Positions 44,670 to 53,196 are shown, counted from the stretch's first letter. The stretch: 64,000 nucleotides of DNA from Bacteriovorax sp. Seq25_V (GCF_000447795.1 NZ_AUNI01000015.1:310001-374000), one strand, 5' to 3'. The notes: generated by a model not told the origin, from the letters alone. Numbers and translations: made by a program.

Positions 44670-45133
44670 AAAAATTAATTCTAATCCTATTACTGGCCGT
44701 CTCATTTTCTGGATTCGCAAAAGACAAGCTTGAAAAGTCTTCGAAAGAATTGATGTTAAAAATTTTAGATAAGAATGAATCTCTTCATTCATCATTTTTT
44801 TCTTACAAAGCTAAAGAAGTTGAAGCAGCCGCTAAATTAGTATTGTCAGTAAGTCAGACGAATAAAGATAAATTACTTAAAGCTGATATCGATAAGGCGA
44901 ATGAGTATCTTTCTCAAATTAAGTCCACGGTAAATGAGGATGAGAATAAAAAATTCTATGGCCTAGCAAATATCTATCTTGTAAAAATAATTAATAAATA
45001 TGACCTCGGTGAAAAGTATCAAGCTTACTACTGCCCGATGGTCCGTAAGAGATGGATTCAAAATACTAAAAAAGAGGCCAATGTTCAAAATCCTTACGAT
45101 GCCTCAATGCCTGACTGTGGCGGTAGATTGTAG
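44666..45133 (+). CDS. DUF3347-domain periplasmic protein (second copy)
   Basis: A 155-residue exported protein (signal MKKLILILLLAVSFSGFA), paralogous to the cus-operon protein at 26164. The shared C-terminal motif is YYCPMVRKRWIQN...VQNPYDASMPDCGG, with the two Cys and two Met conserved in the same order. The four-helix body also aligns (LMLKILDKNESLHSSFFSYKAKEVEAAA here against LVKIYEVNEKLYDSFFDYNGKEVSKRAL). It is translationally coupled (ATGA) to the membrane-anchored alpha-crystallin gene instead of an efflux pump. Probable soft-metal binding is inference. Confidence 0.83.
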   Translation: MKKLILILLLAVSFSGFAKDKLEKSSKELMLKILDKNESLHSSFFSYKAKEVEAAAKLVLSVSQTNKDKLLKADIDKANEYLSQIKSTVNEDENKKFYGLANIYLVKIINKYDLGEKYQAYYCPMVRKRWIQNTKKEANVQNPYDASMPDCGGRL

Positions 45134-45234
45134 GTTTAGCCCTCGTTTATTAAAATATACCGACAATATTCTGTGATTCTAAGTCGAGTTCGTATTGTAT
45201 AATATAAGCAATTGAACCTAGATGGAGATTGCTT

Positions 45235-45774
45235 ATGAGTGCTCTATTAGAATTTTACACGAATAGAAAATCTAATCCAGATGGTCTTTTCCTAAAGGAT
45301 ATTTGGAATTTCTCAGATTGGGAGTTAGAAAATAGGCACCAATATATTCAGTGGCTATTCCCTCTAGAGATGAAAAGTAATCATAATGATACTTCCTTGG
45401 TTGTTTCAGCTGATGAAGTTAGAGAAGCATTAAGCTCACGAGACTTTCAAGAAAATCTTTTTCACTCACTTCAGTTAATGGAGGATTTTTGGGGATTTAA
45501 AGTCAAACATAAATACCACCCTGAAAGTTCTCCTACGATGAAGAAGGATTATATCGCAAAAAATTGGGTGACTCTTTATAACCACAATTACATTAGGATT
45601 ACGAGAGTTCTTCATTCGTTGAAAATTTTTGGTCTTGAAGAAGAGGCAAAAGAATTACTTAACTACCTTGAGACAGAAGTTTATGCACATAACCGACATT
45701 CAATAGGACAGCAAACTTTGGACTATTGGAAATCTGCTCTTGAGACAGAACCCATGTTTAGTGAATCAGCTTAA
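45235..45774 (+). CDS. OGFr-like (opioid growth factor receptor conserved region) protein
   Basis: A 179-residue soluble protein. The segment LLEFYTNRKSNPDGLFLKDIWNFSDWELENRHQYIQWLFPLEMKS matches the OGFr conserved domain, whose signature is LE-x-x-H-x-YIQWLFP. Bacterial copies exist but have no established function; despite the name they are not receptors. The ATG at 45235 was preferred over TTG at 45229 because of the GGAGAT ribosome-binding site. Its stop interlocks (TTAA) with the DUF2237 gene. Confidence 0.85.
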   Translation: MSALLEFYTNRKSNPDGLFLKDIWNFSDWELENRHQYIQWLFPLEMKSNHNDTSLVVSADEVREALSSRDFQENLFHSLQLMEDFWGFKVKHKYHPESSPTMKKDYIAKNWVTLYNHNYIRITRVLHSLKIFGLEEEAKELLNYLETEVYAHNRHSIGQQTLDYWKSALETEPMFSESA

Positions 45775-46136
45775 GCCTTAAACTTCTCTAAGAGGTTTAG
45801 AGGGATAATTGCTAAAGTCTCCTCGTGAGTTGCTTCGAGATAGACTTTGGGAGCCGCTCCGGCTTGATAGGCCTCGACCCATCTTCCTGCGCATAAGCAC
45901 CAATGATCCCCTGGTTTTAGCCCTGGAAAATTGTACTGTGGAACAGGTGTTGAAAGATCATTGCCAACAGCTTTTGAGTAGTGAAGAAACTCTTCCGTTG
46001 CTTGGATGCAAACAGTGTGAATTCCTGTATCTTCAAAAGAGGTATTACAACAACCATCCCGGAAAAATCCTGTCAGAGGATTAACTGAGCATGATCGTAG
46101 TTGTTCACCGTAAACATTTAATGAGTTTTCTTCCAT
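45771..46136 (-). CDS. DUF2237 family protein
   Basis: A 121-residue protein of the widespread DUF2237 family. It is recognised by NVYGEQLRSCSVNPLTGFFRDGCCNTSFEDTGIHTVCIQAT, then FPGLKPGDHWCLCAGRWVEAYQAGAAPKVYLEATHEE. Five or more conserved Cys and the GDHWCLCA motif suggest metal or redox function, but the activity is unknown. It is cytoplasmic (no signal). It is convergent with the OGFr-like gene and preceded by a 177-nt region in which I see no clear promoter for this strand. Confidence 0.88.
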   Translation of the reverse strand: MEENSLNVYGEQLRSCSVNPLTGFFRDGCCNTSFEDTGIHTVCIQATEEFLHYSKAVGNDLSTPVPQYNFPGLKPGDHWCLCAGRWVEAYQAGAAPKVYLEATHEETLAIIPLNLLEKFKA

Positions 46137-46313
46137 AACACCATGAAAAAGAAGGGAGTTTAATCATTTTTTCTTTTCATTTCTTCTTTATGGTTAATAA
46201 TCTATCTAAACTTTCCCATGATTTCAATACATTAGAAGATAAAACAAATTATATTTTCAATAGTTAAGAAATCTTGACTCTGAAAATCAGGAAATGTGAG
46301 CTAAACTATTGAT

Positions 46314-47030
46314 ATGATGAACAGATATACGATATTTTTTGTCGATGATAATGTCGACTATTGTGAAGTTTTCTTCGAAGAACATAAAGATGAGTTTAAT
46401 GTACTTACGCACAATGATCCAAAAACAGTGCTTGAGCATGTAAAGCGCGTCAATCCTGACCTCATTATTCTAGATGTCCATATGCCTTGTAAATCAGGAG
46501 TTGAAGTTTTTAATGATATTAGAAAAACAACGGAAATCGAGAACATTCCAATTCTGTTTTTATCAGCAGATGAAAGAGATGAAACTGTCTTAATGCATTT
46601 AAAATTAATGCCAGAAGACTTCCTTTTTAAGACAATGTCTCACAATCAAGTCTCGGCACGTATCAAAAATCGTTTGATCTCTCGTCGCTCAGCTTCCATG
46701 AGTAGCTCAGAAAAAGAAGGAGAAAATATTTCTTTTGGAAATCTTGAAATGGAAAGTGATAAGTTTCGTGTAAAGATAAATTCACTGGAAATTCAACTTA
46801 CAAATATTGAATATAAAATGCTCTTCTACATTCTAACAAATAGACTCACTTCTCCTACAAAGGATGGACTCGTTAATTTTGTTTGGGGTGATTCGTATGT
46901 AGCAAGTAGAACAGTAAATACGCATCTTTCTAATCTTAGATCTAAAATTTCTGATGCAAATTTTATCATCAAAGTTTCGCGAGTAGGAAACGTCATTAGA
47001 GTTATCGAGCAAGTGGCAGCCAGTTCTTAA
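46314..47030 (+). CDS. OmpR/PhoB-family response regulator
   Basis: A 238-residue regulator. The receiver domain (1-120) has the acidic pocket DD at 11-12, phospho-acceptor Asp54 in LIILDVHMP and the conserved Lys in FLFKTMS. The C-terminal winged helix (about 140-235) is LEIQLTNIEYKMLFYILTNRLTSPTKDGLVNFVWGDSYVASRTVNTHLSNLRSKI. No kinase is adjacent. There is no Shine-Dalgarno. TAAACT at 46302-46307 ends exactly 6 nt before the ATG, consistent with a leaderless mRNA. Stops interlock (TTAA) with hemN. Confidence 0.93.
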   Translation: MMNRYTIFFVDDNVDYCEVFFEEHKDEFNVLTHNDPKTVLEHVKRVNPDLIILDVHMPCKSGVEVFNDIRKTTEIENIPILFLSADERDETVLMHLKLMPEDFLFKTMSHNQVSARIKNRLISRRSASMSSSEKEGENISFGNLEMESDKFRVKINSLEIQLTNIEYKMLFYILTNRLTSPTKDGLVNFVWGDSYVASRTVNTHLSNLRSKISDANFIIKVSRVGNVIRVIEQVAASS

Positions 47031-48358
47031 ACACTCTGGCTAAATCGCTTCTGTTCTGTTTGTCCCTCTAGGTACTCATCAAAAATTGCACAAATATTTC
47101 TTAGAAAGATATTTCCAATCTCTGTAACTGAGTAACAGTCGTCTTTCATTTCAAGTAGACCATCAATTACAAATTGATTGAGTTTTAAAGCCGTTCTAGG
47201 ATTGAGATTTTCAGTTAAAGGTATTCTTTGTGTACACATCAATTTTTGAATTTTTAAGTTCTGTTCTTGATCTATAGGCGTTAAAAGATGGGACGTGGTG
47301 ATGCTAGCTTCCCCAGTAAGAGTAATCTGGTTAATATATTCTTTAACATTTTTTTCATTTTGTTTATAAGCAGACGGAGTATTCGAAATACTTGTTGCTC
47401 CAAGTCCGATTAGAACTTTTGACTTTTGATCTGTGTATCCCATGAAGCTTCGTTGTAGCTTATTCTCTCTGAGCGCCGTTTCTAGGTAGCTTCCTTTTTT
47501 CGCGAAATGGTCTAAGCCGATCTCAACGAAATCATCTCCGAGGAGTTCTTGGCGTCCTCCTTCGTAGAGTGCTCTTTTCTCTGAAGAAGAAGCCAGTAGG
47601 TCTGCATTAATGAGGCGTTGGTTTTTTATTCTCTCTGGGAGGTGAGCATAGCTATAGAAGCTAATCAAGTCAGGCTTTAGGGTGAGTGATTTCTGTATTG
47701 TCGCTTTTACAGTCTCAGGGCTTTGGGCCGGGAGGCCATAAATAAGATCAAAGTTAATTGACTTGAAGCCATTGGCCCTAAGCTTTGAGACAGTTTCAAC
47801 TACTAACTCATAACTTTGAATACGATTAATTTGTTTTTGAACTTCAGGGTCAAAGTCTTGGATGCCGAGTGAGGCTCGAGAAAATTTATATTCTTTAAAT
47901 ACGTCGAGTTGCTCGTCTGTAAGTGTTCGCGGGTCTATTTCAACAGCTCCAATAAAATCATTTGAAATATAAGGCCTAAAGACTTCTAGCATGCTTTCAA
48001 GTTGCGACCTGTTTAGGAAGGTCGGAGTACCGCCACCTAGATGGATTGACTTAATCTTAAGCTTCGAAGCAGAGCCAAGATTTCTTAGGAGGAAGCTCCA
48101 CTCGGCCCTAAGTGCCGTAATATATGGATCTGCCTTAGATTCGCTCTTTGCTATTTCACGATTACAACCACAATACCAGCAAAGTTTTTTGCAGTATGGT
48201 ATATGGATATAGATATCTAACTCAGGGGCTCCCGAGAGGTGCTCATTGACATTTTCAAGCCAGATAAATGGGTTCAGGGCCTTATTCCAGTGAGGTAGGG
48301 CCGGATAACTAGTGTAGCGGGGGAGTGCTTTATCGTATTTTTCGTATAGTTTTTCCAT
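47027..48358 (-). CDS. hemN: Oxygen-independent coproporphyrinogen III dehydrogenase HemN
   Basis: A 443-residue radical SAM enzyme converting coproporphyrinogen III to protoporphyrinogen IX anaerobically in haem synthesis. The [4Fe-4S] ligands are C56-x3-C60-x2-C63 in YIHIPYCKKLCWYCGCN, with the extra C65 that marks true HemN rather than HemW. SHLGGGTPT-like IHLGGGTPTFL, VEIDPRTL and SLGIQDFDPEVQKQINRIQ are the SAM and substrate segments. The C-terminal HemN domain (RTALKLNQFVIDGLLEM) is present. It has a good Shine-Dalgarno (TAGGGA). Confidence 0.95.
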   Translation of the reverse strand: MEKLYEKYDKALPRYTSYPALPHWNKALNPFIWLENVNEHLSGAPELDIYIHIPYCKKLCWYCGCNREIAKSESKADPYITALRAEWSFLLRNLGSASKLKIKSIHLGGGTPTFLNRSQLESMLEVFRPYISNDFIGAVEIDPRTLTDEQLDVFKEYKFSRASLGIQDFDPEVQKQINRIQSYELVVETVSKLRANGFKSINFDLIYGLPAQSPETVKATIQKSLTLKPDLISFYSYAHLPERIKNQRLINADLLASSSEKRALYEGGRQELLGDDFVEIGLDHFAKKGSYLETALRENKLQRSFMGYTDQKSKVLIGLGATSISNTPSAYKQNEKNVKEYINQITLTGEASITTSHLLTPIDQEQNLKIQKLMCTQRIPLTENLNPRTALKLNQFVIDGLLEMKDDCYSVTEIGNIFLRNICAIFDEYLEGQTEQKRFSQSV

Positions 48359-48457
48359 TCCCTAAATATGATTTAGCTTAGTGTTTTTGAGTATGATTTA
48401 GATCATAAAGATTAATTGTATTTATTACATATTTATGGAGAAACCGCTGGTTGGTGC

Positions 48458-48463
48458 TATAAT
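48458..48463 (+). promoter_or_regulatory. -10 element for a probable leaderless mRNA (zincin/ATP-grasp operon)
   Basis: A consensus TATAAT lies at 48458-48463 and exactly 6 nt separate it from the ATG at 48470. The expected +1 is therefore the A of the start codon. No Shine-Dalgarno precedes that ATG. The -35 region is poor. Confidence 0.55.
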
Positions 48464-48469
48464 CGGCCC

Positions 48470-49459
48470 ATGGTCTTTGATAACCTTTCTCACATTTCAA
48501 CATCGACTCTTTTGAGACTCAAATTGAGAGATCTTAATATCTCATTTGAAGAGTCTGGACTTGCAAAGAATCTGAGTATTCTTCATGCTGAACTTCAAAA
48601 AAAAGGACTCAAAGTTAAGCCACTTATTTGGGGAAGTGATGATTGGTTTTGTCCTGATGATCATACCTCATTCGCAGTTCCGTTTACTCTGTTTCATCCA
48701 AGACTTACTGAATTAGAAAAAGATATTTGTGGTGAAGTTGAAGGAGATTCGCGTGATGAATTTCTCAAGCTGTGCCGCCACGAATGTGGTCATATTGTGG
48801 ACAATGCTTACCTTCTTCGAGAAATTGCGGGGAGAGTAGAATTATTTGGTGACCACAATCAAGCGTATCCACAGGATTATACTTTTAAAAAGTATTCGAA
48901 GAAATTTGTTCGTCACCTGAGTGAGAATTACGCGCAAGCTCACCCTGAAGAAGATTGGTCTGAGACATTTGCTGTGTGGTTAACTCCTGGAAGTGCTTGG
49001 AGATCAAAGTATGAGGGGTGGGGCGCACTTCGAAAGCTTAACTATGTTAATAGCGTCATGAAGCAGTTAAAAAATAAAAGGGTCTCTCGTCGAAATGATT
49101 TCTTTTATGATCATTTTAAAAGTCTTGATATGACTTTTGGTGAATATTTAAAGCAAAAGAAGAAATTAAAAAGTAGAAAGTTTAAGTTCTCTCAGCTTCG
49201 GGCCATAAATATCTCTGAAGGAGAAGATTTATCACTTGCCCTAAAAGAAAATAGAAAAGAGATTATTGATCTGATTTGCTCTCAAACAAAAATAAAAAAA
49301 TACGATCTTACCTATGTTTTAAAAGATTTAGAATTGAATGCTCGAAAAAAAGGCCTTAGAATTAATAAACGAGCAAAAAAAATGGATGTGCTTAATCACT
49401 TAGTGATTGGTCACGCCAAGACGTTCTTATCTGATGGAAAACATAGGATCATAATGTGA
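48470..49459 (+). CDS. Putative zinc-binding metallopeptidase (Peptidase_Mx-like)
   Basis: A 329-residue cytoplasmic protein. The zinc motif is CRHECGHIVDNAY (H104, E105, H108), and the third ligand is probably E165 in EEDWSETFAVWL, the Mx-family D-W-x-ETFA signature. The C-terminal 130 residues are basic and helical. The ATG at 48470 was chosen over TTG at 48416, since a consensus -10 lies exactly where a leaderless start would be. The ATP-grasp gene overlaps by 4 nt (GTGA). The pairing suggests opposing peptide bond cleavage and formation on one target; that is inference. Confidence 0.82.
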   Translation: MVFDNLSHISTSTLLRLKLRDLNISFEESGLAKNLSILHAELQKKGLKVKPLIWGSDDWFCPDDHTSFAVPFTLFHPRLTELEKDICGEVEGDSRDEFLKLCRHECGHIVDNAYLLREIAGRVELFGDHNQAYPQDYTFKKYSKKFVRHLSENYAQAHPEEDWSETFAVWLTPGSAWRSKYEGWGALRKLNYVNSVMKQLKNKRVSRRNDFFYDHFKSLDMTFGEYLKQKKKLKSRKFKFSQLRAINISEGEDLSLALKENRKEIIDLICSQTKIKKYDLTYVLKDLELNARKKGLRINKRAKKMDVLNHLVIGHAKTFLSDGKHRIIM

Positions 49460-50466
49460 CGCTAAAGAAAGATAAAAGAGTACTTGTATTATTTCATAAG
49501 TCCCTTGTTCCACCTGAAGTGGTCGATGAATCCCATGAAAATTTTGAGTTTGAACCTTGGATCACAGAGTATAATGTTCTTAAAGCACTTAAAGAGCTAA
49601 AAGTATCAAGTAAAGGCTTAGGTGTTTATAGTGACTTAGGAGTTATCAAAGATACTATTGATGAGTATAAGCCTCATATTATATTCAATCTTCTTGAGGA
49701 GTTTGACGGTGAAGTTCTCTTTGATCAAAACGTTGTTAGTTTTCTTGAACTCCTAAGACAAAAATATACTGGATGTAATCCGCGAGGTTTGATGATCTCA
49801 AGAGATAAATCTCTAGCTAAAAAACTCTTGGCCTATCATCGAATTCCAACACCAAAGTTTCAAAATTTTCATAAATCAAAATCAGCAAAACTTTCTAAGA
49901 AGTTAAAGTTTCCACTTATCGTAAAGTGCCTTTTTCAAGAAGCCTCACTGGGGATTTCAAATGCCAGTGTTGTAAATAATGAAGAGAAGCTTTATGAGCG
50001 TGTGGCATACCTTATTGATAAGTATGACAGTGAAGTTATTGTCGAAGAGTTTATAGAGGGGCGTGAATTCTATGTTGGTGTTATGGGAAATAAACGACTC
50101 GAAGTTCTGCCTGTCTGGGAGTTAAAATTTGAGAATGTTGATAACCCTGGAAAAGAACTTTATTCGGAAAATGCAAAGTGGAACAAAAAGTATCGTGAAC
50201 GAAAAGGTATCTCGTCATCCAAAGCTACATTAGACTCTGAACTTGAGAAAAAAATTGCTCACATCTGTAAAAAAACCTATAAGGCACTTGAACTCAGTGG
50301 TTATGCGCGAATTGATCTACGAGTGACAAAAGATAATGAGATTTATGTTCTAGAAGCAAACCCAAATCCAAATATTGCTAAAGCGGATGAGTTTGCTCTT
50401 TCTGCACAAGCACGGGGCATGAAATATAAAGAGATGATCTCAAAAATAATTCAGATTGGTTTATGA
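49456..50466 (+). CDS. ATP-grasp ligase, D-Ala-D-Ala ligase-like
   Basis: A 336-residue ATP-grasp enzyme starting at GTG inside the preceding stop. Segments in order: the N-terminal domain ending PHIIFNLLEEFDGE; KYTGCNPRGLMISRDKSLAKKLLAYHRIPTPKF, FPLIVKCLFQEASLGIS (ATP lysine and the S-x-GIS loop), VIVEEFIEGREFYVGVMG, and the metal site GYARIDLRVTKDNEIYVLEANPNPNI. It forms an acyl-phosphate to join a carboxylate to an amine. It differs from Ddl in having a shorter omega loop and probably joins another peptide substrate. It is translationally coupled to the zincin. Confidence 0.87.
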   Translation: MTLKKDKRVLVLFHKSLVPPEVVDESHENFEFEPWITEYNVLKALKELKVSSKGLGVYSDLGVIKDTIDEYKPHIIFNLLEEFDGEVLFDQNVVSFLELLRQKYTGCNPRGLMISRDKSLAKKLLAYHRIPTPKFQNFHKSKSAKLSKKLKFPLIVKCLFQEASLGISNASVVNNEEKLYERVAYLIDKYDSEVIVEEFIEGREFYVGVMGNKRLEVLPVWELKFENVDNPGKELYSENAKWNKKYRERKGISSSKATLDSELEKKIAHICKKTYKALELSGYARIDLRVTKDNEIYVLEANPNPNIAKADEFALSAQARGMKYKEMISKIIQIGL

Positions 50467-51561
50467 TTTTATTGGGCTATATGCTTTTGGTGAGACGCGC
50501 TCTCCATCCCATACGTTGAGCTTTTCAAACTCTGTTTTAAGTTGGCCACAGGCCGCAAGGATATCATCACCTTTTGTTACACGTACTGTGCATGTGTAGC
50601 CGCGATCATGGAGTTCATTTTGAAACCAAGCGACTTTTTCATTGCTTGGTCTTTTATATTCACTTCCTGGGTATTCATTAAATGGAATAATATTTATTTT
50701 AGATTCTTTTCTAACAAGAAGATCGCAGAGCCCATTAATATCTTCGATTGCATCGTTGAGATTATCAATCAATAGGTATTCATAGGTAATACGACGAGAA
50801 GCCTTAACTGGAATTGTTTTAAGGGCCCTAAAAAGTCTTTCAAGGTCATGGGCCTTATTTATCGGCATTAGTTTTGATCTGAGGTCATTTCTAACGGCGT
50901 GTAGAGAAATTGCAATATTGATATCTGGAAAGTCATCCCATTTTTCAATTTGGTTTGCAAGACCTGAAGTTGAAAGAGTAACTTTTGTTTTACTCAGTCC
51001 AATTCCATCGGGGTGAATAAAAAGTGAGATTGCTCTTTTAACATTTTCAAAGTTATGAAGAGGTTCCCCTTGTCCCATGAAAACGATATTTGTAAGGCGA
51101 CTTTCTTTATTCACATTATCTATAAGCCATTTTGAAACAGCTAAGAACTGTCCAACGATCTCTGCCGTTGTTAAATTTCTTGTTAGACCTTGAGTTCCTG
51201 TATGACAAAAAGTACAACCAATAGCACACCCAACTTGTGAGGAGATGCAAAGAGTTAATCTATCTTTAGCAGGAATGGCGACGGCTTCGACAGTATTTGA
51301 GTCAGTAAGTCCGATAAGAAATTTTCTTGTGCCATCACTTGATAAACCATTCCACGCAATTTTTGGAAGCTTAAATTCAAAGTTCTCTTCAAGAAATTCT
51401 CGAGTTTGCTTAGAGGTTTTATCCCAGTGTGTGAGGTTTGGTTCTTTCTTTTTAAAGAACCACTTGTTGATTTGAGAAAAGACATGATCCTTGAGACTAT
51501 TTGTCTCACAGAAATTATTTATTTCACTAGGAATTAAGTCGTATATTGGTCTTTTGCTCAT
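50461..51561 (-). CDS. rlmN: RlmN-type dual-specificity rRNA/tRNA adenine C2 methyltransferase (copy 1)
   Basis: A 366-residue radical SAM methyltransferase acting on A2503 of 23S rRNA and A37 of some tRNAs. Cluster ligands are C112, C116 and C119 in SSQVGCAIGCTFCHTGTQGL. The methyl-carrying Cys is in GDDILAACGQL near the C-terminus. Other landmarks are FMGQGEPLHNFENVKRAI, VTLSTSGLANQI and NIAISLHA. The C-terminal extension of about 20 residues is slightly longer than in copy 2. The 3' end overlaps the ATP-grasp gene by 6 nt. Which of the two copies is the housekeeping RlmN cannot be decided by eye. Confidence 0.92.
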   Translation of the reverse strand: MSKRPIYDLIPSEINNFCETNSLKDHVFSQINKWFFKKKEPNLTHWDKTSKQTREFLEENFEFKLPKIAWNGLSSDGTRKFLIGLTDSNTVEAVAIPAKDRLTLCISSQVGCAIGCTFCHTGTQGLTRNLTTAEIVGQFLAVSKWLIDNVNKESRLTNIVFMGQGEPLHNFENVKRAISLFIHPDGIGLSKTKVTLSTSGLANQIEKWDDFPDINIAISLHAVRNDLRSKLMPINKAHDLERLFRALKTIPVKASRRITYEYLLIDNLNDAIEDINGLCDLLVRKESKINIIPFNEYPGSEYKRPSNEKVAWFQNELHDRGYTCTVRVTKGDDILAACGQLKTEFEKLNVWDGERVSPKAYSPIKS

Positions 51562-51665
51562 AGCGCAAAATTACTTATTATTCCTTCGACAGTCAAGAAA
51601 TTAAGTGACCGAAAACTCCCGTTTTTGTGTATAATCTCAATGTAAATAAATATCTAGGAGGGAAT

Positions 51666-52439
51666 ATGAAATTACTGATGATTCTTATGTCATTTCTTAT
51701 GGTTAGTTGTTCAAGCCTAAAAACTAATGAAATTAATTATTCAACAGATTCAACAAAGATGAATGGCTACCTGGCCAAGAGTTCTAAGATTAAGGGAAAG
51801 AGACCAGGTGTCATTATTGTACACGAGTGGTGGGGACATAATGATTATGTTCGTCATAGAGCAGATATGCTCGCTGATCTTGGTTATGTTGCTTTTGCTC
51901 TTGATATGTATGGTGAGGGGAAACAGGCTAATCACCCAAAGTTGGCGGGGGAATTTGCTACGGCTGTGATGACAAATCAAAAAGAAGCAGCTGCAAGATT
52001 TCAAAAGGCCCTTGAAGTATTAAAGAATGATCCAGATGTCGATCAAACAAAAATCGCGGCAATCGGTTACTGCTTTGGTGGTGGGGTCGTTCTTGCTATG
52101 GCAACGGGCGGAATGGATCTTAATGGAGTTGTTAGTTTTCACGGATCTCTTGGACATATCAAAAAAGTTTCAAAGAAAGCTAAAGCAAAATATCTTGTGC
52201 TAAATGGTGAAGCTGATCCAATGGTGACAGCTAAAGATATTAAGAATTTCAAAAAAGTGATGAAGAAGAGTAAGTCCGATTATAAATTTGTAAATTATCC
52301 AAATGCTCTTCACGCTTTTTCAAATCCTGCAGCAACAGAGATTGGAAAGAAGTTTAGCTTACCAGTTGCTTACAACGCAGAAGCTGATAAAGCATCTTGG
52401 GAAGAGATGAAAATATTCTTCGATAAAATTTTTAAATAG
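51666..52439 (+). CDS. Dienelactone hydrolase-family lipoprotein
   Basis: A 257-residue alpha/beta hydrolase. The ATG at 51666 follows TAGGAGGGAAT and gives a lipoprotein signal (MKLLMILMSFLMVSC, Cys15). The nucleophile is Cys136 in AAIGYCFGGGVVL, with Asp in NGEADPMV and His in NALHAFSNP, the Cys-Asp-His triad of dienelactone hydrolases. An oxyanion-type VHEWWGHND opens the domain. Substrate unknown; the envelope location is unusual for catechol pathways, so a general esterase is likelier. Two further genes follow within 3 nt. Confidence 0.9.
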   Translation: MKLLMILMSFLMVSCSSLKTNEINYSTDSTKMNGYLAKSSKIKGKRPGVIIVHEWWGHNDYVRHRADMLADLGYVAFALDMYGEGKQANHPKLAGEFATAVMTNQKEAAARFQKALEVLKNDPDVDQTKIAAIGYCFGGGVVLAMATGGMDLNGVVSFHGSLGHIKKVSKKAKAKYLVLNGEADPMVTAKDIKNFKKVMKKSKSDYKFVNYPNALHAFSNPAATEIGKKFSLPVAYNAEADKASWEEMKIFFDKIFK

Positions 52440-52441
52440 AG

Positions 52442-52816
52442 ATGAAAAATATGAGAGACTTAATTATAGATAATATCAGAAAAACCATCACAACTTCTGC
52501 ACAGGGGTGTGAGACCGAAGAAATGAAAAATGAGATGCTTGAAGAACTTGAGATGTTTGAAGGCATCTCAATGGATGAGCATCAAGCAATTGAAATTGGT
52601 TCAATTATTGAACTTGAAACAAATTCAAGAGTTGCAACTTACTTCATTTCGCCTGCAAATAGTGGGTCGATTTTAAATATTAAAGGACAATCAATTCTTG
52701 TTGTTTCTATTTTTTCAGCACTTGGTGCCGAATTAATGGGAAAAGTTGTAGGTGAGTCAATCGAACTTGTGACAGCTGCAGGAATTAGAGTTTATAAGGT
52801 TGTAAGTATAAATTAA
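52442..52816 (+). CDS. Short Gre-like C-domain protein
   Basis: A 124-residue protein. Residues about 50-124 match the FKBP-like C-domain of Gre factors (IGSIIELETNSRVATYFISPANSGSILNIKGQSILVVSIFSALGAELMGKVVGESIEL). The YFISPxxSG motif is shared with the Gre-like protein at 13566. The N-terminal 50 residues are an acidic helical segment (CETEEMKNEMLEELEMFEG), too short for the full secondary-channel coiled coil. It may bind RNA polymerase without cleavage activity or act like Rnk. It shares a 1-nt junction with the DCC gene. Confidence 0.72.
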   Translation: MKNMRDLIIDNIRKTITTSAQGCETEEMKNEMLEELEMFEGISMDEHQAIEIGSIIELETNSRVATYFISPANSGSILNIKGQSILVVSIFSALGAELMGKVVGESIELVTAAGIRVYKVVSIN

Positions 52817-53196
52817 TGAGAATTCTTTTTATAGATGGTGACTGCCTCTTATGCCAAGAAATTGTACGTATCGTGTTCTTTCTCGATAAGAAGGCAGTCT
52901 TTTCATTTGCTCCTCTTCAAGGTCAACACGCGAAGGTCAAGCTACCAGCACAGTTAATAGCAGATCTCGATACTGTCGTTCTTTATAAAGACGGAAATAT
53001 TTTGACAAAGAGTGATGCTGCGATTGAAGTCCTCTGTGAACTTGGTGCAATTTATCGTATGGCCAAAATATTTTATATCATTCCAAAATTTATTAGAGAC
53101 GCGCTCTACATGCTCGTTTCTAGAAATAGAAAGAAAATCTTCAAGAGAGAGACTTGTCTTTATTCACCAGAATTACAAAAAAGATTTCTCAATTAG
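52816..53196 (+). CDS. DCC/DUF393-family thiol-disulfide protein
   Basis: A 126-residue protein of the DCC family, named for its DxxC-x-x-C opening. Here it is ILFIDGDCLLCQEIVRIV (Cys10, Cys13), followed by FSFAPLQGQHAK, TVVLYKDGNILTKSDAAIEVLCELG and IPKFIRDALYMLVSRNR, all conserved in the family. Members are thioredoxin-fold-like with unknown partners. It is coupled to the Gre-like gene by TAATG, and its 3' end overlaps the opposing hydrolase by 8 nt. Confidence 0.9.
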   Translation: MRILFIDGDCLLCQEIVRIVFFLDKKAVFSFAPLQGQHAKVKLPAQLIADLDTVVLYKDGNILTKSDAAIEVLCELGAIYRMAKIFYIIPKFIRDALYMLVSRNRKKIFKRETCLYSPELQKRFLN

